Made by a program: the position numbers and the translations under genes
The notes under the pieces: model-generated
The model's input: the letters and a program-made list of their open reading frames with translations, nothing else
Databases searched by the model: none
What the model was told of the DNA's origin: nothing
In this document: positions 1 through 5,807 of the stretch, in pieces
How the letters are laid out: the number at the start of each line of letters is the position of its first letter
How positions within the stretch are numbered: the first letter of the stretch is position 1
NCBI RefSeq assembly: GCF_014287675.1
Contig: NZ_JACOPQ010000013.1
Coordinates: 1 to 64,000, forward strand
Length of the DNA: 64,000 bases
Direction of reading: 5' to 3'
Source of the DNA: Lawsonibacter faecis
GTDB taxonomy: Bacteria; Bacillota; Clostridia; Oscillospirales; Oscillospiraceae

Positions 1-117
1 GTCGATCCGAAGGATGATAAACTGCCCCGGCAGCGCCTTCTTCGCTATCTTCGCCGCCTCTACCTCCAGCAGCGTCACGCTGCTGTTCAGCTCCGCTTTC
101 CGTAGTACCTTTGCCAA
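1..117 (-). CDS. nfnA: N-terminus of ferredoxin-NADP+ reductase alpha-type flavoprotein (partial)
   Basis: Only the first 39 codons are in the window. The peptide begins MAKVLRKAELNSSVTLLEVE and continues with a PGQFIILR motif. This is the usual opening of the FAD/NAD-binding subunit of NfnAB / sulfide dehydrogenase-type flavoproteins, which exchange electrons between NAD(P)H and ferredoxin in anaerobes. The start is a TTG (bases 117-115 on the minus strand), chosen because AGGTGGAG lies a few bases upstream and no in-frame ATG is available. A good promoter (184-212) reads into it. The gene lies immediately left of the integrated phage; its promoter is intact, so the insertion probably spared it. 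The family call rests on the N-terminus only. Confidence 0.72.
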   Translation of the reverse strand, partial: MAKVLRKAELNSSVTLLEVEAAKIAKKALPGQFIILRID

Positions 118-183
118 CGAGCCCCTCCACCTTTCTTTTTGTCGGCTTTCATAACTTTTTGTTAGGTTTGCTCAATTATTGTA

Positions 184-212
184 AGGATAGCACTTCCCAT
201 AGAGCTTGTCAA
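184..212 (-). promoter_or_regulatory. sigma-A promoter for the nfnA-like gene
   Basis: On the minus strand TTGACA (plus 207-212) and TATCCT (plus 184-189) are separated by 17 bases. It sits about 70 bp upstream of the TTG start. The left phage boundary is only ~10-25 bp upstream of the -35 box. Confidence 0.7.
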
Positions 213-221
213 CTGAAAAAG

Positions 222-237
222 GGGGACGCGGCGCGTC
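222..237. repeat. Left 16-bp direct repeat at the phage boundary (attL-like)
   Basis: GGGGACGCGGCGCGTC occurs here and again at 9492-9507, bracketing the phage. The right copy continues into CCCC and the left copy is preceded by AAAAAG. Removing the phage and one repeat restores a hairpin with arms GGGGGACGCG / CGCGTCCCCC flanked by A and T runs, i.e. an intrinsic terminator. Confidence 0.8.
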
Positions 238-263
238 GGTGGGTTTACACTTCTATTTGAACA
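238..263 (+). repeat. Left terminal inverted repeat of the phage
   Basis: The inner end ATTTGAACA (255-263) matches, in inverse orientation, TGTTCAAAT at 9467-9475. The outer ~16 bases of the two ends match partially (g.....tt..ca..tc pattern). Length and imperfection fit IS30-family ends. Inference: transposase recognition sequence. Confidence 0.55.
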
Positions 264-305
264 GGGCCGACCTGTATCAAAAAAAATATTTAGGAGTGTA
301 AAAGA

Positions 306-554
306 ATGAGAATTAAAGTAATTGGTAAGGCCCATTTGGAGGGTACAAGCAAGAAGTCCGGCCGGGACTACAATTTCAATCAGGTGCACTATAACAGTGC
401 GGCCCGTGGCGTTGAGGGCCTGGCGGCTCAGACGCTTGCACTGGACCCTGCACAGGTCCCCTTTGCTGATATCAAAGTGGGCGAAGACTACAACGTGGAA
501 TTCGACAATCGCGGTTATCCGGTGAGTTTCGAGCTTATTCAGCCCCGGCGGTAA
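306..554 (+). CDS. Putative phage ssDNA-binding protein (gpV-like)
   Basis: An 82-residue soluble protein, first in the phage plus-strand operon, starting MRIKVIGKAHLEGTSKKSG with a TAGGAG ribosome site. The compact size, beta-rich pattern, basic/aromatic N-terminal half (RDYNFNQVHY) and position ahead of the replication gene fit the small OB-fold proteins that coat progeny ssDNA in filamentous phages. No family-specific motif is certain, so the function is inferred from size, composition and context. It would sequester plus-strand DNA made by the Rep and hand it to the membrane assembly complex. It has no signal peptide or membrane segment. Confidence 0.55.
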   Translation: MRIKVIGKAHLEGTSKKSGRDYNFNQVHYNSAARGVEGLAAQTLALDPAQVPFADIKVGEDYNVEFDNRGYPVSFELIQPRR

Positions 555-560
555 TGCCCT

Positions 561-728
561 ATGACTGTATGGGAATTTTCTGAGTCTGTTGCAAGCGCCT
601 TATGTTCTTTTTTTAGTTCCTTCTGGGCGTGGTTTTGCGGCTTGGATATCCTGGCGGTTTTGTGTATTTATGCGGTGCTCTTTGCCGTTGGCGTGGTGCT
701 TCGGTTAACGTTGATGTGTGAGAGGTGA
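561..728 (+). CDS. Small single-pass membrane protein of the phage
   Basis: A 55-residue ORF starting MTVWEFSESVASALCSFF. A long hydrophobic stretch (about residues 19-49, LDILAVLCIYAVLFAVGVVL) and a short basic tail suggest one membrane span. It begins six bases after the stop of the preceding gene and is followed at once by the next small ORF, so the three are probably co-transcribed. No family is recognised. It could be a minor capsid or assembly protein. Confidence 0.5.
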   Translation: MTVWEFSESVASALCSFFSSFWAWFCGLDILAVLCIYAVLFAVGVVLRLTLMCER

Positions 729-733
729 TTTTG

Positions 734-862
734 ATGGGTCTCTCACATCTGGAAGACCCCAATCCATGTGCTAACTATGGCAAGAAGTGCGCCAAGTGCT
801 ATTTACGGCATTGGTGCATCCTTTTCCGTACCCGGCCCCCACCTATGCATCCCCGCGCGTAG
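734..862 (+). CDS. Cys-rich 42-residue phage protein
   Basis: The peptide starts MGLSHLEDPNPCANYGKK and has four cysteines in a C-x6-C-x2-C-x5-C arrangement, suggesting a small metal-binding knuckle. The start is ATG 734 in a GAGAGGTGATTTTG context that gives a plausible ribosome site. Its stop lies in the first hairpin of the replication origin. A second tiny Cys-rich protein is encoded on the other strand (6860-7009). Function unknown; small zinc-binding regulators are one possibility. Confidence 0.42.
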   Translation: MGLSHLEDPNPCANYGKKCAKCYLRHWCILFRTRPPPMHPRA

Positions 863-923
863 CGCGGGGGTCGGGAAGGCCAGTATTACCCTTCCCGACT
901 TTTGTATGTTTGTATGCTGTATG
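851..923 (+). other. CRESS-type rolling-circle origin: stem-loop with nonanucleotide plus iterons
   Basis: Three elements are packed together. First, a hairpin CCCCGCGC-GTA-GCGCGGGG (851-869). Second, a perfect 10-bp stem GTCGGGAAGG (870-879) / CCTTCCCGAC (890-899) whose 10-nt loop contains CAGTATTAC (881-889), matching the NANTATTAC nonanucleotide nicked by geminivirus, circovirus and nanovirus Reps. Third, TGTATG three times (903-908, 911-916, 918-923), directly abutting the stem like Rep-binding iterons. By analogy nicking would fall between T887 and A888. The Rep gene starts 16 bp downstream. Confidence 0.85.
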
Positions 924-939
924 ACAAGGGGGCTTCGCT

Positions 940-1971
940 TTGCCACAATCTCGAAAATGGCAATTGACGTTCAACAACCCGGAGGAACACGGTTTCACCC
1001 ATGGGGCTATCGTGGAAGCCATTGAAAACCTCGCCGCCGTGGTTTACTGGTGTATGTGTAATGAGGTTGGTTCCGAAGGGACGTACCATACGCACTTGTA
1101 CATCGTGTTCCAGAATCCCAAGGCCCATACCGTTCTTGCCAATGCATTCCCTGGCGCTCACCGCGAGAACGTCAAGGGCACGTCTCAACAGAACCGGGAT
1201 TATGTGCTCAAGGATGGCGAGAAATACAACAAGCAGTCTGACGGCTCTTACGATTATGTGGATAGCTCTGGCAAGCGTCACGTCGGCGTGAATCACTCTG
1301 ATACCTTCCAGGAATGGGGTGAACTCCCCCGCGAACAACAGGGCAAGAGCAAGGACGTAGAAAAGATTTTGGCGCTCCTGAAAGATGGGGCGGATAACCT
1401 GGAAATCGTGGAAGCCGTCCCTTCTGCCATGCTGAGCATCGACAAGGTAGAGCGTACCCGCTCCCTGCTCCGCGACAAGGAATTTGCTAACTCCTGGCGT
1501 GACCTGACGGTTACATACATCTTCGGCAAAACTGGCATGGGCAAGACTCGTTCTGTCATGGACAAGTTCGGCTACTCCAACTGCTATCGCGTTACCGATT
1601 ACAAGCATCCCTTTGATACCTATGACGGGCAGGACGTGCTTATCTTTGAAGAGTTCCGGGGCGGCTTAAAGCATGGCGATATGCTCAACTACCTGGACGG
1701 CTATCCGCTCTTGCTTCCCTGCCGTTACTTCAATCGGCAAGCCTGTTATACCCAAGTCTTCATTATCACTAACATTCCCCCGGATGACCAGTATCTGAAC
1801 GTCGATTCTGAAAGCCGCAAGGCGTTTCACCGTCGTATCCATCATGTGGTTGAGTATCGGGATAACGGTCGTGTGGCTGAGTATGAGAGTGTCCAGGCGT
1901 ATCTGGACCGTCACAGATGGATTGACGATGCAGATGAACCTGACCCCGAACAAATTGGTATGGAGGCGTGA
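940..1971 (+). CDS. rep: CRESS-type replication initiator: HUH endonuclease plus superfamily 3 helicase
   Basis: A 343-residue protein with the full CRESS-DNA virus Rep motif order. Motif I is WQLTFNN (residues 7-13). The metal-binding motif is HTHLYI with H50 and H52. The catalytic motif is YVLK with Y88 and K91. The helicase has Walker A GKTGMGKT (196-203), Walker B VLIFEE (233-238) and motif C FIITN with N278. It should nick the stem-loop at 870-899, bind the 5' end through Tyr88 and unwind for rolling-circle replication. The start is TTG 940, preceded by AAGGGGG; no better in-frame start exists. Filamentous phages usually carry single-domain or gpII-type initiators, so this two-domain type is unusual. 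Relatives include bacterial pCRESS plasmids and phytoplasma plasmids. Confidence 0.92.
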   Translation: MPQSRKWQLTFNNPEEHGFTHGAIVEAIENLAAVVYWCMCNEVGSEGTYHTHLYIVFQNPKAHTVLANAFPGAHRENVKGTSQQNRDYVLKDGEKYNKQSDGSYDYVDSSGKRHVGVNHSDTFQEWGELPREQQGKSKDVEKILALLKDGADNLEIVEAVPSAMLSIDKVERTRSLLRDKEFANSWRDLTVTYIFGKTGMGKTRSVMDKFGYSNCYRVTDYKHPFDTYDGQDVLIFEEFRGGLKHGDMLNYLDGYPLLLPCRYFNRQACYTQVFIITNIPPDDQYLNVDSESRKAFHRRIHHVVEYRDNGRVAEYESVQAYLDRHRWIDDADEPDPEQIGMEA

Positions 1972-1972
1972 A

Positions 1973-2152
1973 ATGAGCCAAAAAATTTCAATTGTTGGTA
2001 ATGGTGCCGACGTGTATACCACCGTTGAAAACTGCTCCCCGTATGATGTACTCCAGCTTTATATGACCAGTATTCGCGGTTTGGTTATGAGTGGCGCGGT
2101 TCCACCGTCTCTGGTCTGCTCCGCTCTGGACAAGCTCTCCGCTGACCTCTGA
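1973..2152 (+). CDS. Small phage protein downstream of rep
   Basis: A 59-residue ORF starting MSQKISIVGNGADVYTTVEN, with its ATG just after the rep stop and a GGAGGCG ribosome site inside the end of rep. The region PYDVLQLYMTSIRGLVMSG is predicted helical and mildly hydrophobic but not a clear membrane span. Tight spacing implies translational coupling to rep, so a role in replication or its control is plausible. No family is recognised. Confidence 0.55.
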   Translation: MSQKISIVGNGADVYTTVENCSPYDVLQLYMTSIRGLVMSGAVPPSLVCSALDKLSADL

Positions 2153-2175
2153 TTTTTTCTCCATTCTTCTCTCTC

Positions 2176-2210
2176 GTATCCCCTCCCGGTTCCTAGCCGG
2201 GAGGGGATAC
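2176..2210. other. 14-bp perfect stem hairpin in the central intergenic region
   Basis: Arms GTATCCCCTCCCGG and CCGGGAGGGGATAC enclose a 7-nt loop. It follows the rep operon but lacks a T run on either strand's downstream side, so it is not a classical terminator. On the packaged single strand it would fold stably. A packaging signal, as in Ff phages, is a reasonable alternative. Confidence 0.6.
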
Positions 2211-2224
2211 AAAAAAACTTCCTC

Positions 2225-2242
2225 TTGAAAGTGTGCTTTCAA
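2225..2242. promoter_or_regulatory. 18-bp palindrome, copy 1
   Basis: TTGAAAGTGTGCTTTCAA; two mismatches to the deduced consensus TTGAAAGTGCACTTTCAA. It pairs with copy 2 at 26 bp start-to-start spacing. Confidence 0.75.
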
Positions 2243-2250
2243 CATTGTTT

Positions 2251-2268
2251 TTGAAAGTGTAGTTTCAA
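2251..2268. promoter_or_regulatory. 18-bp palindrome, copy 2
   Basis: TTGAAAGTGTAGTTTCAA; two mismatches to the consensus. Together with copy 1 it sits in the non-coding stretch 2153-2444 beside the hairpin. Confidence 0.75.
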
Positions 2269-2370
2269 GCGAAGGTTCAAAGGGGATAGCGCTTCTCCCG
2301 GTTCACATTGTTGGCTATTGGTCTTCTGCTTCCTGTGCGGCTCTTGGCGGCCTCTAGCGGCTCGAATATC

Positions 2371-2427
2371 TGGGGTATATCCCTGTATCCCCCATGCCTC
2401 ATTCCCCTTCGTTTTTGCCCGTGGAAA
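2371..2427. repeat. Non-coding repeat block A of the phage
   Basis: Diverged copy of 6527-6584. Both begin TGGGG plus TAT-rich/CCC text, continue CCCCC(A)TGCC, and end TTTTT-x-CCCGTGGAAAA. Each copy lies where a plus-strand gene set meets the end of a minus-strand gene. The remainder of 2269-2444 shows nothing else recognisable. Confidence 0.5.
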
Positions 2428-2444
2428 AAAGAATAGGACCGTGA

Positions 2445-2723
2445 TTACTCGCGGCCCTGCTCCTGTCCTTTAGCGGCTATCGATGCAATTTGGATTAGCT
2501 TCTCCTCTGGTGTTCCGTACTCAATTCCAAGTTGTTTGGCGAGTAGGTCTATCTGATTTTGAATATTTTTGCTGGTGTCATTTTTTTGATTGTTTTTCAG
2601 GATTTTATTTGTAAGTGGGATAATTGCTAATGTTATAAGTGCTACTACCAGTCCGATTGGGGTCATGTAAAGTATCATTAGGGTTGAAGAGATGGACCAG
2701 CATATCCAATAGGTTTTTCCCAT
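2445..2723 (-). CDS. Reverse-strand small membrane protein of the phage
   Basis: 92 residues starting MGKTYWICWSIS. The N-terminal half forms two closely spaced hydrophobic segments (about residues 5-20 and 22-40). The C-terminal half is hydrophilic and helical (KNNQKNDTSKNIQNQID). The ribosome site AGAAGGGAG is clear. It is divergent from the adhesin gene and more A+T-rich than its neighbours. Opposite orientation from the structural genes and membrane topology are what one expects of an accessory gene, for example superinfection exclusion, but no family is recognised. Confidence 0.6.
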   Translation of the reverse strand: MGKTYWICWSISSTLMILYMTPIGLVVALITLAIIPLTNKILKNNQKNDTSKNIQNQIDLLAKQLGIEYGTPEEKLIQIASIAAKGQEQGRE

Positions 2724-2752
2724 GTTATCTCCCTTCTAAAGGTTGGTGTGTT

Positions 2753-4465
2753 ATGTGTAAACGGATTATAGCATTAATTCTGTCGTTTGTCATTGTTTTT
2801 AGTTCTGTTGTTACGGTTTCATTCGCTACCATTGGTGATGCTGGTGAATATGTTGTGACCAACTTTTGGAAGATGTTAACTTTTCAAGGTGGGGACGGTG
2901 ATGCTTTTTCGTGGCTGAAAGGTTTTATTTCTGCGTTCCTTGCCCCTGAAGTCACCCCCGAAACCGCAACAGAATCTGACTGGCAGGATGCCTATGGGCG
3001 TTACACAATCAACATACAAAACAATTTTGGTTCATCTGTAATTACTTCGGACGGTTGTCTTTACCTTGCGGTTCCTCACTCTTATCTGTCGTTCTCCCGC
3101 TCAAGTCCGCGGATTTATCTTCGTTGCTCTCATCACCCTGACGGCCCTTATTCTAATGATGAGGTAGGAACGCTAACTGCTGATTGTGCCGCTTCACGTT
3201 CCAGTTTGTCCTTTGTGTTTCAATGGCCTTCATATGGTGCTCGTTCTGGTAGCGTGACCTACGCTTTCGAGTATCCTATCGACGGTTATTATACCGTTAT
3301 TGGTTGTACTGGCACCAGGACATATTTAACGTCTCCTACGGCGGCGCCCATTGTTTCTATGTATTCGTTTGGTGGTTCAGGCGTTAGTGAGTTTCATGAG
3401 GCGGGCACTCCTTATTCGTCTACGTGTAGCCTTTTCAATGTTACTCAACCCGCTGGATGCATTGCTACTGTTCAGCTATCTGATTACATACTAAAGGTTT
3501 TACCTGCCTCTGGCGCTCTTGATGTTCAGGGTGAAGGTGAGGTTGGGCGAGATTCCCGCCCCGGTTCCCTGACTGGCATTACATACGGCTACCAGAATGA
3601 TACTGGCGAAATCATTGTCTACGTGGCTAAGGATAGCGGCATGTTCAACGAAGAGGGCGGCTATCTCTACAACCCCATTACGGGTAAAACCCTTCAAGCT
3701 GATTCTTGGTATTATGACTACGAAAACCGCCGTTATGATATCGCCCTTGCAAACAATCAGGGCCGGGCAACTCTGGAGTACGGAGACGATGGCGCACGGA
3801 TAACCATTATTGACTCTGGCAATGTGACTAACGTCTACAACTATTATTATATGACTCCGAAGGATGAACCTGTGGACCCGCCTCCTGTGGACCCTACTCC
3901 CACGCCTACTCCTAGGCCCTGTACTCACTCCTATACCTCCGCTGTGACGGAGCTTCCCACCTGCCTTATCCCCGGTGTGCGCAGCTACATCTGTATGCTG
4001 TGCGGCGATACCTACACTGAGCCTGTGGCCGCTATTGGTCATATATGGGTTGTCCGCGAGACAGTGAATGCCAGCTACGACGATAACGGGAACTTGCTCC
4101 AGGCGGGTTATACCATCTATAAGTGCTCCAAGTGCGGCACGGAGCATAAGGACACGGCTGATGTAGGTCCGCCCGGTAACGGTGGCGGCGGCGGTGGTAG
4201 CGGTGGCTTCCCCGGTGATACGGACTTGCCAGATATCCCCGGCTCCTCTGATGAGGAAGATGGATTCAACATTTTTGATATCGTCGGCAGTATCGTCAAT
4301 GCTCTTTGGTCGCTCATCTCTGGCCTGTTCAGTACGATATTCGGCGGCGTGGTTGGTTTCTTTACCAGTCTTGGTTCTGGTATCAGCGGCTTCTTTTCGG
4401 CGTTCAGCGGACAGGATGGCGTTTTCGGCTTTGCAACCTATGGAGGTGCGGACATATGGGATTGA
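2753..4465 (+). CDS. pIII-like adsorption / minor coat protein
   Basis: A 570-residue secreted protein. ATG 2753 gives MCKRIIALILSFVIVF, a signal peptide ending near residue 25. A large beta-rich ectodomain follows, then a Pro-rich hinge (PVDPPPVDPTPTPTP, about residues 378-392). Next comes a Cys-rich module with CxxC pairs (YICMLCGDTY, YKCSKCGTEH) of a kind common in clostridial surface proteins. A Gly-rich linker (about 476-485) and a C-terminal hydrophobic anchor (about 506-560) complete it. Signal peptide, receptor domains, Gly linker and C-terminal anchor reproduce the architecture of Ff pIII, which binds the receptor and releases the particle. It heads the morphogenesis operon. Sequence similarity to known pIII is not evident, so the call is architectural. 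Confidence 0.7.
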   Translation: MCKRIIALILSFVIVFSSVVTVSFATIGDAGEYVVTNFWKMLTFQGGDGDAFSWLKGFISAFLAPEVTPETATESDWQDAYGRYTINIQNNFGSSVITSDGCLYLAVPHSYLSFSRSSPRIYLRCSHHPDGPYSNDEVGTLTADCAASRSSLSFVFQWPSYGARSGSVTYAFEYPIDGYYTVIGCTGTRTYLTSPTAAPIVSMYSFGGSGVSEFHEAGTPYSSTCSLFNVTQPAGCIATVQLSDYILKVLPASGALDVQGEGEVGRDSRPGSLTGITYGYQNDTGEIIVYVAKDSGMFNEEGGYLYNPITGKTLQADSWYYDYENRRYDIALANNQGRATLEYGDDGARITIIDSGNVTNVYNYYYMTPKDEPVDPPPVDPTPTPTPRPCTHSYTSAVTELPTCLIPGVRSYICMLCGDTYTEPVAAIGHIWVVRETVNASYDDNGNLLQAGYTIYKCSKCGTEHKDTADVGPPGNGGGGGGSGGFPGDTDLPDIPGSSDEEDGFNIFDIVGSIVNALWSLISGLFSTIFGGVVGFFTSLGSGISGFFSAFSGQDGVFGFATYGGADIWD

Positions 4466-4599
4466 TAGCTGAGACTGTGGGTGTCTTCTCCTTTTTGAGC
4501 ACCTTGTTTAACTCGCTCCCGATGGCGGTTCAACTTCTGATTGTCAGTACGTTCGGTACGTTCCTGCTTCTGGGTCTCCTGCAAGCCGTGAAGGGGTGA
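4456..4599 (+). CDS. 47-residue phage membrane protein
   Basis: Starts MGLIAETVGVFSFLS; ATG 4456 overlaps the last codons of the adsorption gene and has GGAGGTG seven bases upstream. Mostly hydrophobic (VQLLIVSTFGTFLLLGLLQAV) with a single Lys-Gly tail. Translationally coupled to the adsorption protein, it is a candidate end-cap partner (pVI-like), but no family is recognised. Confidence 0.6.
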   Translation: MGLIAETVGVFSFLSTLFNSLPMAVQLLIVSTFGTFLLLGLLQAVKG

Positions 4600-4603
4600 T
4601 TTT

Positions 4604-4741
4604 GTGTTTTACATCGGTATGTTGTTTGGCTGGATGCCATTGCCGCTTTCTATGCTCTGCTCCGGTGTGGTATTCATTTTCTCTCTCATTGGTATCATCC
4701 GTGTCATAACGCTTATCAAAAATATGATTCCGTTTCTCTAA
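4604..4741 (+). CDS. 45-residue phage membrane protein
   Basis: A GTG start at 4604 (AAGGGGTGATTTT upstream) gives MFYIGMLFGWMPLPLS, followed by a strong membrane span (VVFIFSLIGIIRVITLI) and a short basic tail. It starts five bases after the previous stop. Probably a minor coat or assembly protein. Confidence 0.55.
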   Translation: MFYIGMLFGWMPLPLSMLCSGVVFIFSLIGIIRVITLIKNMIPFL

Positions 4742-4753
4742 GGGGGTGTTGTC

Positions 4754-4975
4754 GTGGAGCTTATATCCTGTATCAGTTTTTTCTTGTCGGCTTCTTGGAA
4801 GTTTTTTACTCAGGTCCAGGTTCCCGGCATGGGTGGTATTACCTTCGCGGCGCTCTTCGTCGGCCTCTTCCTGGCGGCGCTCTCCCTGCGGCTCCTGGCG
4901 TATATGTTCGGTTTTGGCTCTATCGGTTCTGATACACTTACTGATTTGCGTGATGCTGGAAAGGATAGAAGATGA
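4754..4975 (+). CDS. 73-residue phage membrane protein
   Basis: A GTG start (4754) with AGGGGG upstream gives MELISCISFFLSASWKFF. One main hydrophobic segment (TFAALFVGLFLAALSLRLL) is followed by a polar, charged C-terminus (DTLTDLRDAGKDRR). Its stop overlaps the next start in an ATGA arrangement, so expression is coupled. Function unknown; minor structural protein likely. Confidence 0.6.
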   Translation: MELISCISFFLSASWKFFTQVQVPGMGGITFAALFVGLFLAALSLRLLAYMFGFGSIGSDTLTDLRDAGKDRR

Positions 4976-5169
4976 AAGATGTAATTCTTGCAATTTTTGG
5001 AGCTTATGAGCCTGTAACCACTACGGTAATAGATGCCGCTGGCGAGACCGTCACCGCCGTGGCCTCTGGTCTGGCTGGTGTGGACTGGCCCTATATCGCT
5101 GGCGTGTTCCTCTTTGGCGTGGTGCTCTACTGTTTTTTTCGTCTGGTGGGGGTGCTTCTGAGTAAATGA
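4972..5169 (+). CDS. 65-residue coat-like phage membrane protein
   Basis: Starts MKDVILAIFGAYEPVTT. An amphipathic N-terminal half is followed by one membrane span (IAGVFLFGVVLYCFFRLVGVLL) and a terminal Lys. This layout resembles filamentous coat subunits, but it lacks the conserved C-terminal block shared by the two main coat candidates. ATGA overlaps on both sides place it in a tightly coupled chain. Confidence 0.6.
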   Translation: MKDVILAIFGAYEPVTTTVIDAAGETVTAVASGLAGVDWPYIAGVFLFGVVLYCFFRLVGVLLSK

Positions 5170-5321
5170 CACCCATGATTGATTTCTCCGTGGCGATGCT
5201 CACGGCCCTGTCGGATTTCCTGCTTTCTGAGCCTGTCTTTTACCTGTTCGGGTTGATTTGCTTTTGCTTCGTGGTAAAGGCTTTCAAGATAATGATTACC
5301 CCGGGAAAGGGGGTGAAATGA
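5166..5321 (+). CDS. 51-residue phage membrane protein
   Basis: ATG 5166 overlaps the preceding stop (ATGA). The peptide begins MTPMIDFSVAMLTALSD, has one hydrophobic segment (FYLFGLICFCFVV) and a basic tail (KAFKIMITPGKGVK). It is too short and too overlapped to be found by size-filtered gene calling, but its coupling, hydrophobic design and position before the coat genes support it. Confidence 0.55.
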   Translation: MTPMIDFSVAMLTALSDFLLSEPVFYLFGLICFCFVVKAFKIMITPGKGVK

Positions 5322-5322
5322 A

Positions 5323-5520
5323 ATGGAAGAGCCTGTGCTGACTGGTATCCCTCTGCTCCTGTCCAATGTCGGTAATGTCGTAACTGCCGCTTTCGGCTGG
5401 GTTGCCAAGGTTGGCGAAGCTATCGTTGGCAATCCTGTGCTCCTGCTCTTCGCCGTTGGCGTCCCCCTTTGCGGCCTTGGCGTTGGTATGTTCAAGCGTC
5501 TGCTTTCTACTCGCGGCTAA
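5323..5520 (+). CDS. Major coat protein candidate A
   Basis: 65 residues starting MEEPVLTGIPLLLSN. An amphipathic N-terminal region is followed by a membrane span and a basic C-terminus (FKRLLSTRG). In filamentous phages the N-terminus faces outside and the positive C-terminus contacts DNA, so the layout fits pVIII. There is no cleavable signal peptide, as in Pf3. The last 28 residues, starting PVLLLFAVGVPLCG, are identical to those of the next gene. GAAAGGGGGTG provides a strong ribosome site. Confidence 0.72.
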   Translation: MEEPVLTGIPLLLSNVGNVVTAAFGWVAKVGEAIVGNPVLLLFAVGVPLCGLGVGMFKRLLSTRG

Positions 5521-5526
5521 CCCTAT

Positions 5527-5544
5527 TTGAAAAATACACTTCAA
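5527..5544. promoter_or_regulatory. 18-bp palindrome-like element, degenerate copy 3
   Basis: TTGAAAAATACACTTCAA keeps the outer TTGAA/TTCAA arms but diverges in the core. It lies between the two coat genes. Confidence 0.45.
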
Positions 5545-5564
5545 AAATGAAAGGATGAAATTAA

Positions 5565-5738
5565 ATGGATGCTCTGCTTACTGCTGTGACTTCGGTCTTC
5601 ACTTCTGCCATTGGCTGGGTTGCCACTGTCGGAACCACTATCACCAGTACCCCCGTGCTCCTGCTCTTCGCCGTTGGCGTTCCCCTCTGCGGCCTGGGTG
5701 TGGGTATGTTCAAGCGTCTGCTGTCTACCCGCGGTTAA
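5565..5738 (+). CDS. Major coat protein candidate B (paralogue of A)
   Basis: 57 residues starting MDALLTAVTSVFTSAIGW. It shares an identical 28-residue C-terminus with candidate A, while the N-terminal half differs in length and sequence. ATG 5565 follows AAAGGATG. The duplicated 3' parts (5433-5520 and 5651-5738) differ mostly at third codon positions, so protein identity is being conserved. The two subunits could co-assemble with different exposed surfaces. A hairpin just downstream probably limits readthrough into zot and so favours high coat expression. Confidence 0.72.
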   Translation: MDALLTAVTSVFTSAIGWVATVGTTITSTPVLLLFAVGVPLCGLGVGMFKRLLSTRG

Positions 5739-5744
5739 ACAAAC

Positions 5745-5784
5745 GGAGCGGCCCCGCCCACGGCTCTGCCGGGCGGGCCGCTCC
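5745..5784 (+). terminator. Hairpin after the coat genes (likely leaky terminator)
   Basis: GGAGCGGCCCCGCCC pairs with GGGCGGGCCGCTCC with one bulge; CCATTCTTTA follows rather than a full T run. A partial terminator between coat and downstream genes is typical of filamentous phages. Confidence 0.6.
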
Positions 5785-5807
5785 CATTCTTTATGGAGGT
5801 GTGATGT

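Noticed and set aside
160..240. XerCD dif site as the phage attachment site
   Set aside because: No dif-like 28-mer is visible at either boundary; the shared sequence is a terminator palindrome and a DDE transposase is present.
2221..2270. CRISPR-like repeat pair in the phage
   Set aside because: Only two palindromes with an 8-bp gap and further dispersed copies; no regular spacer array or cas genes.
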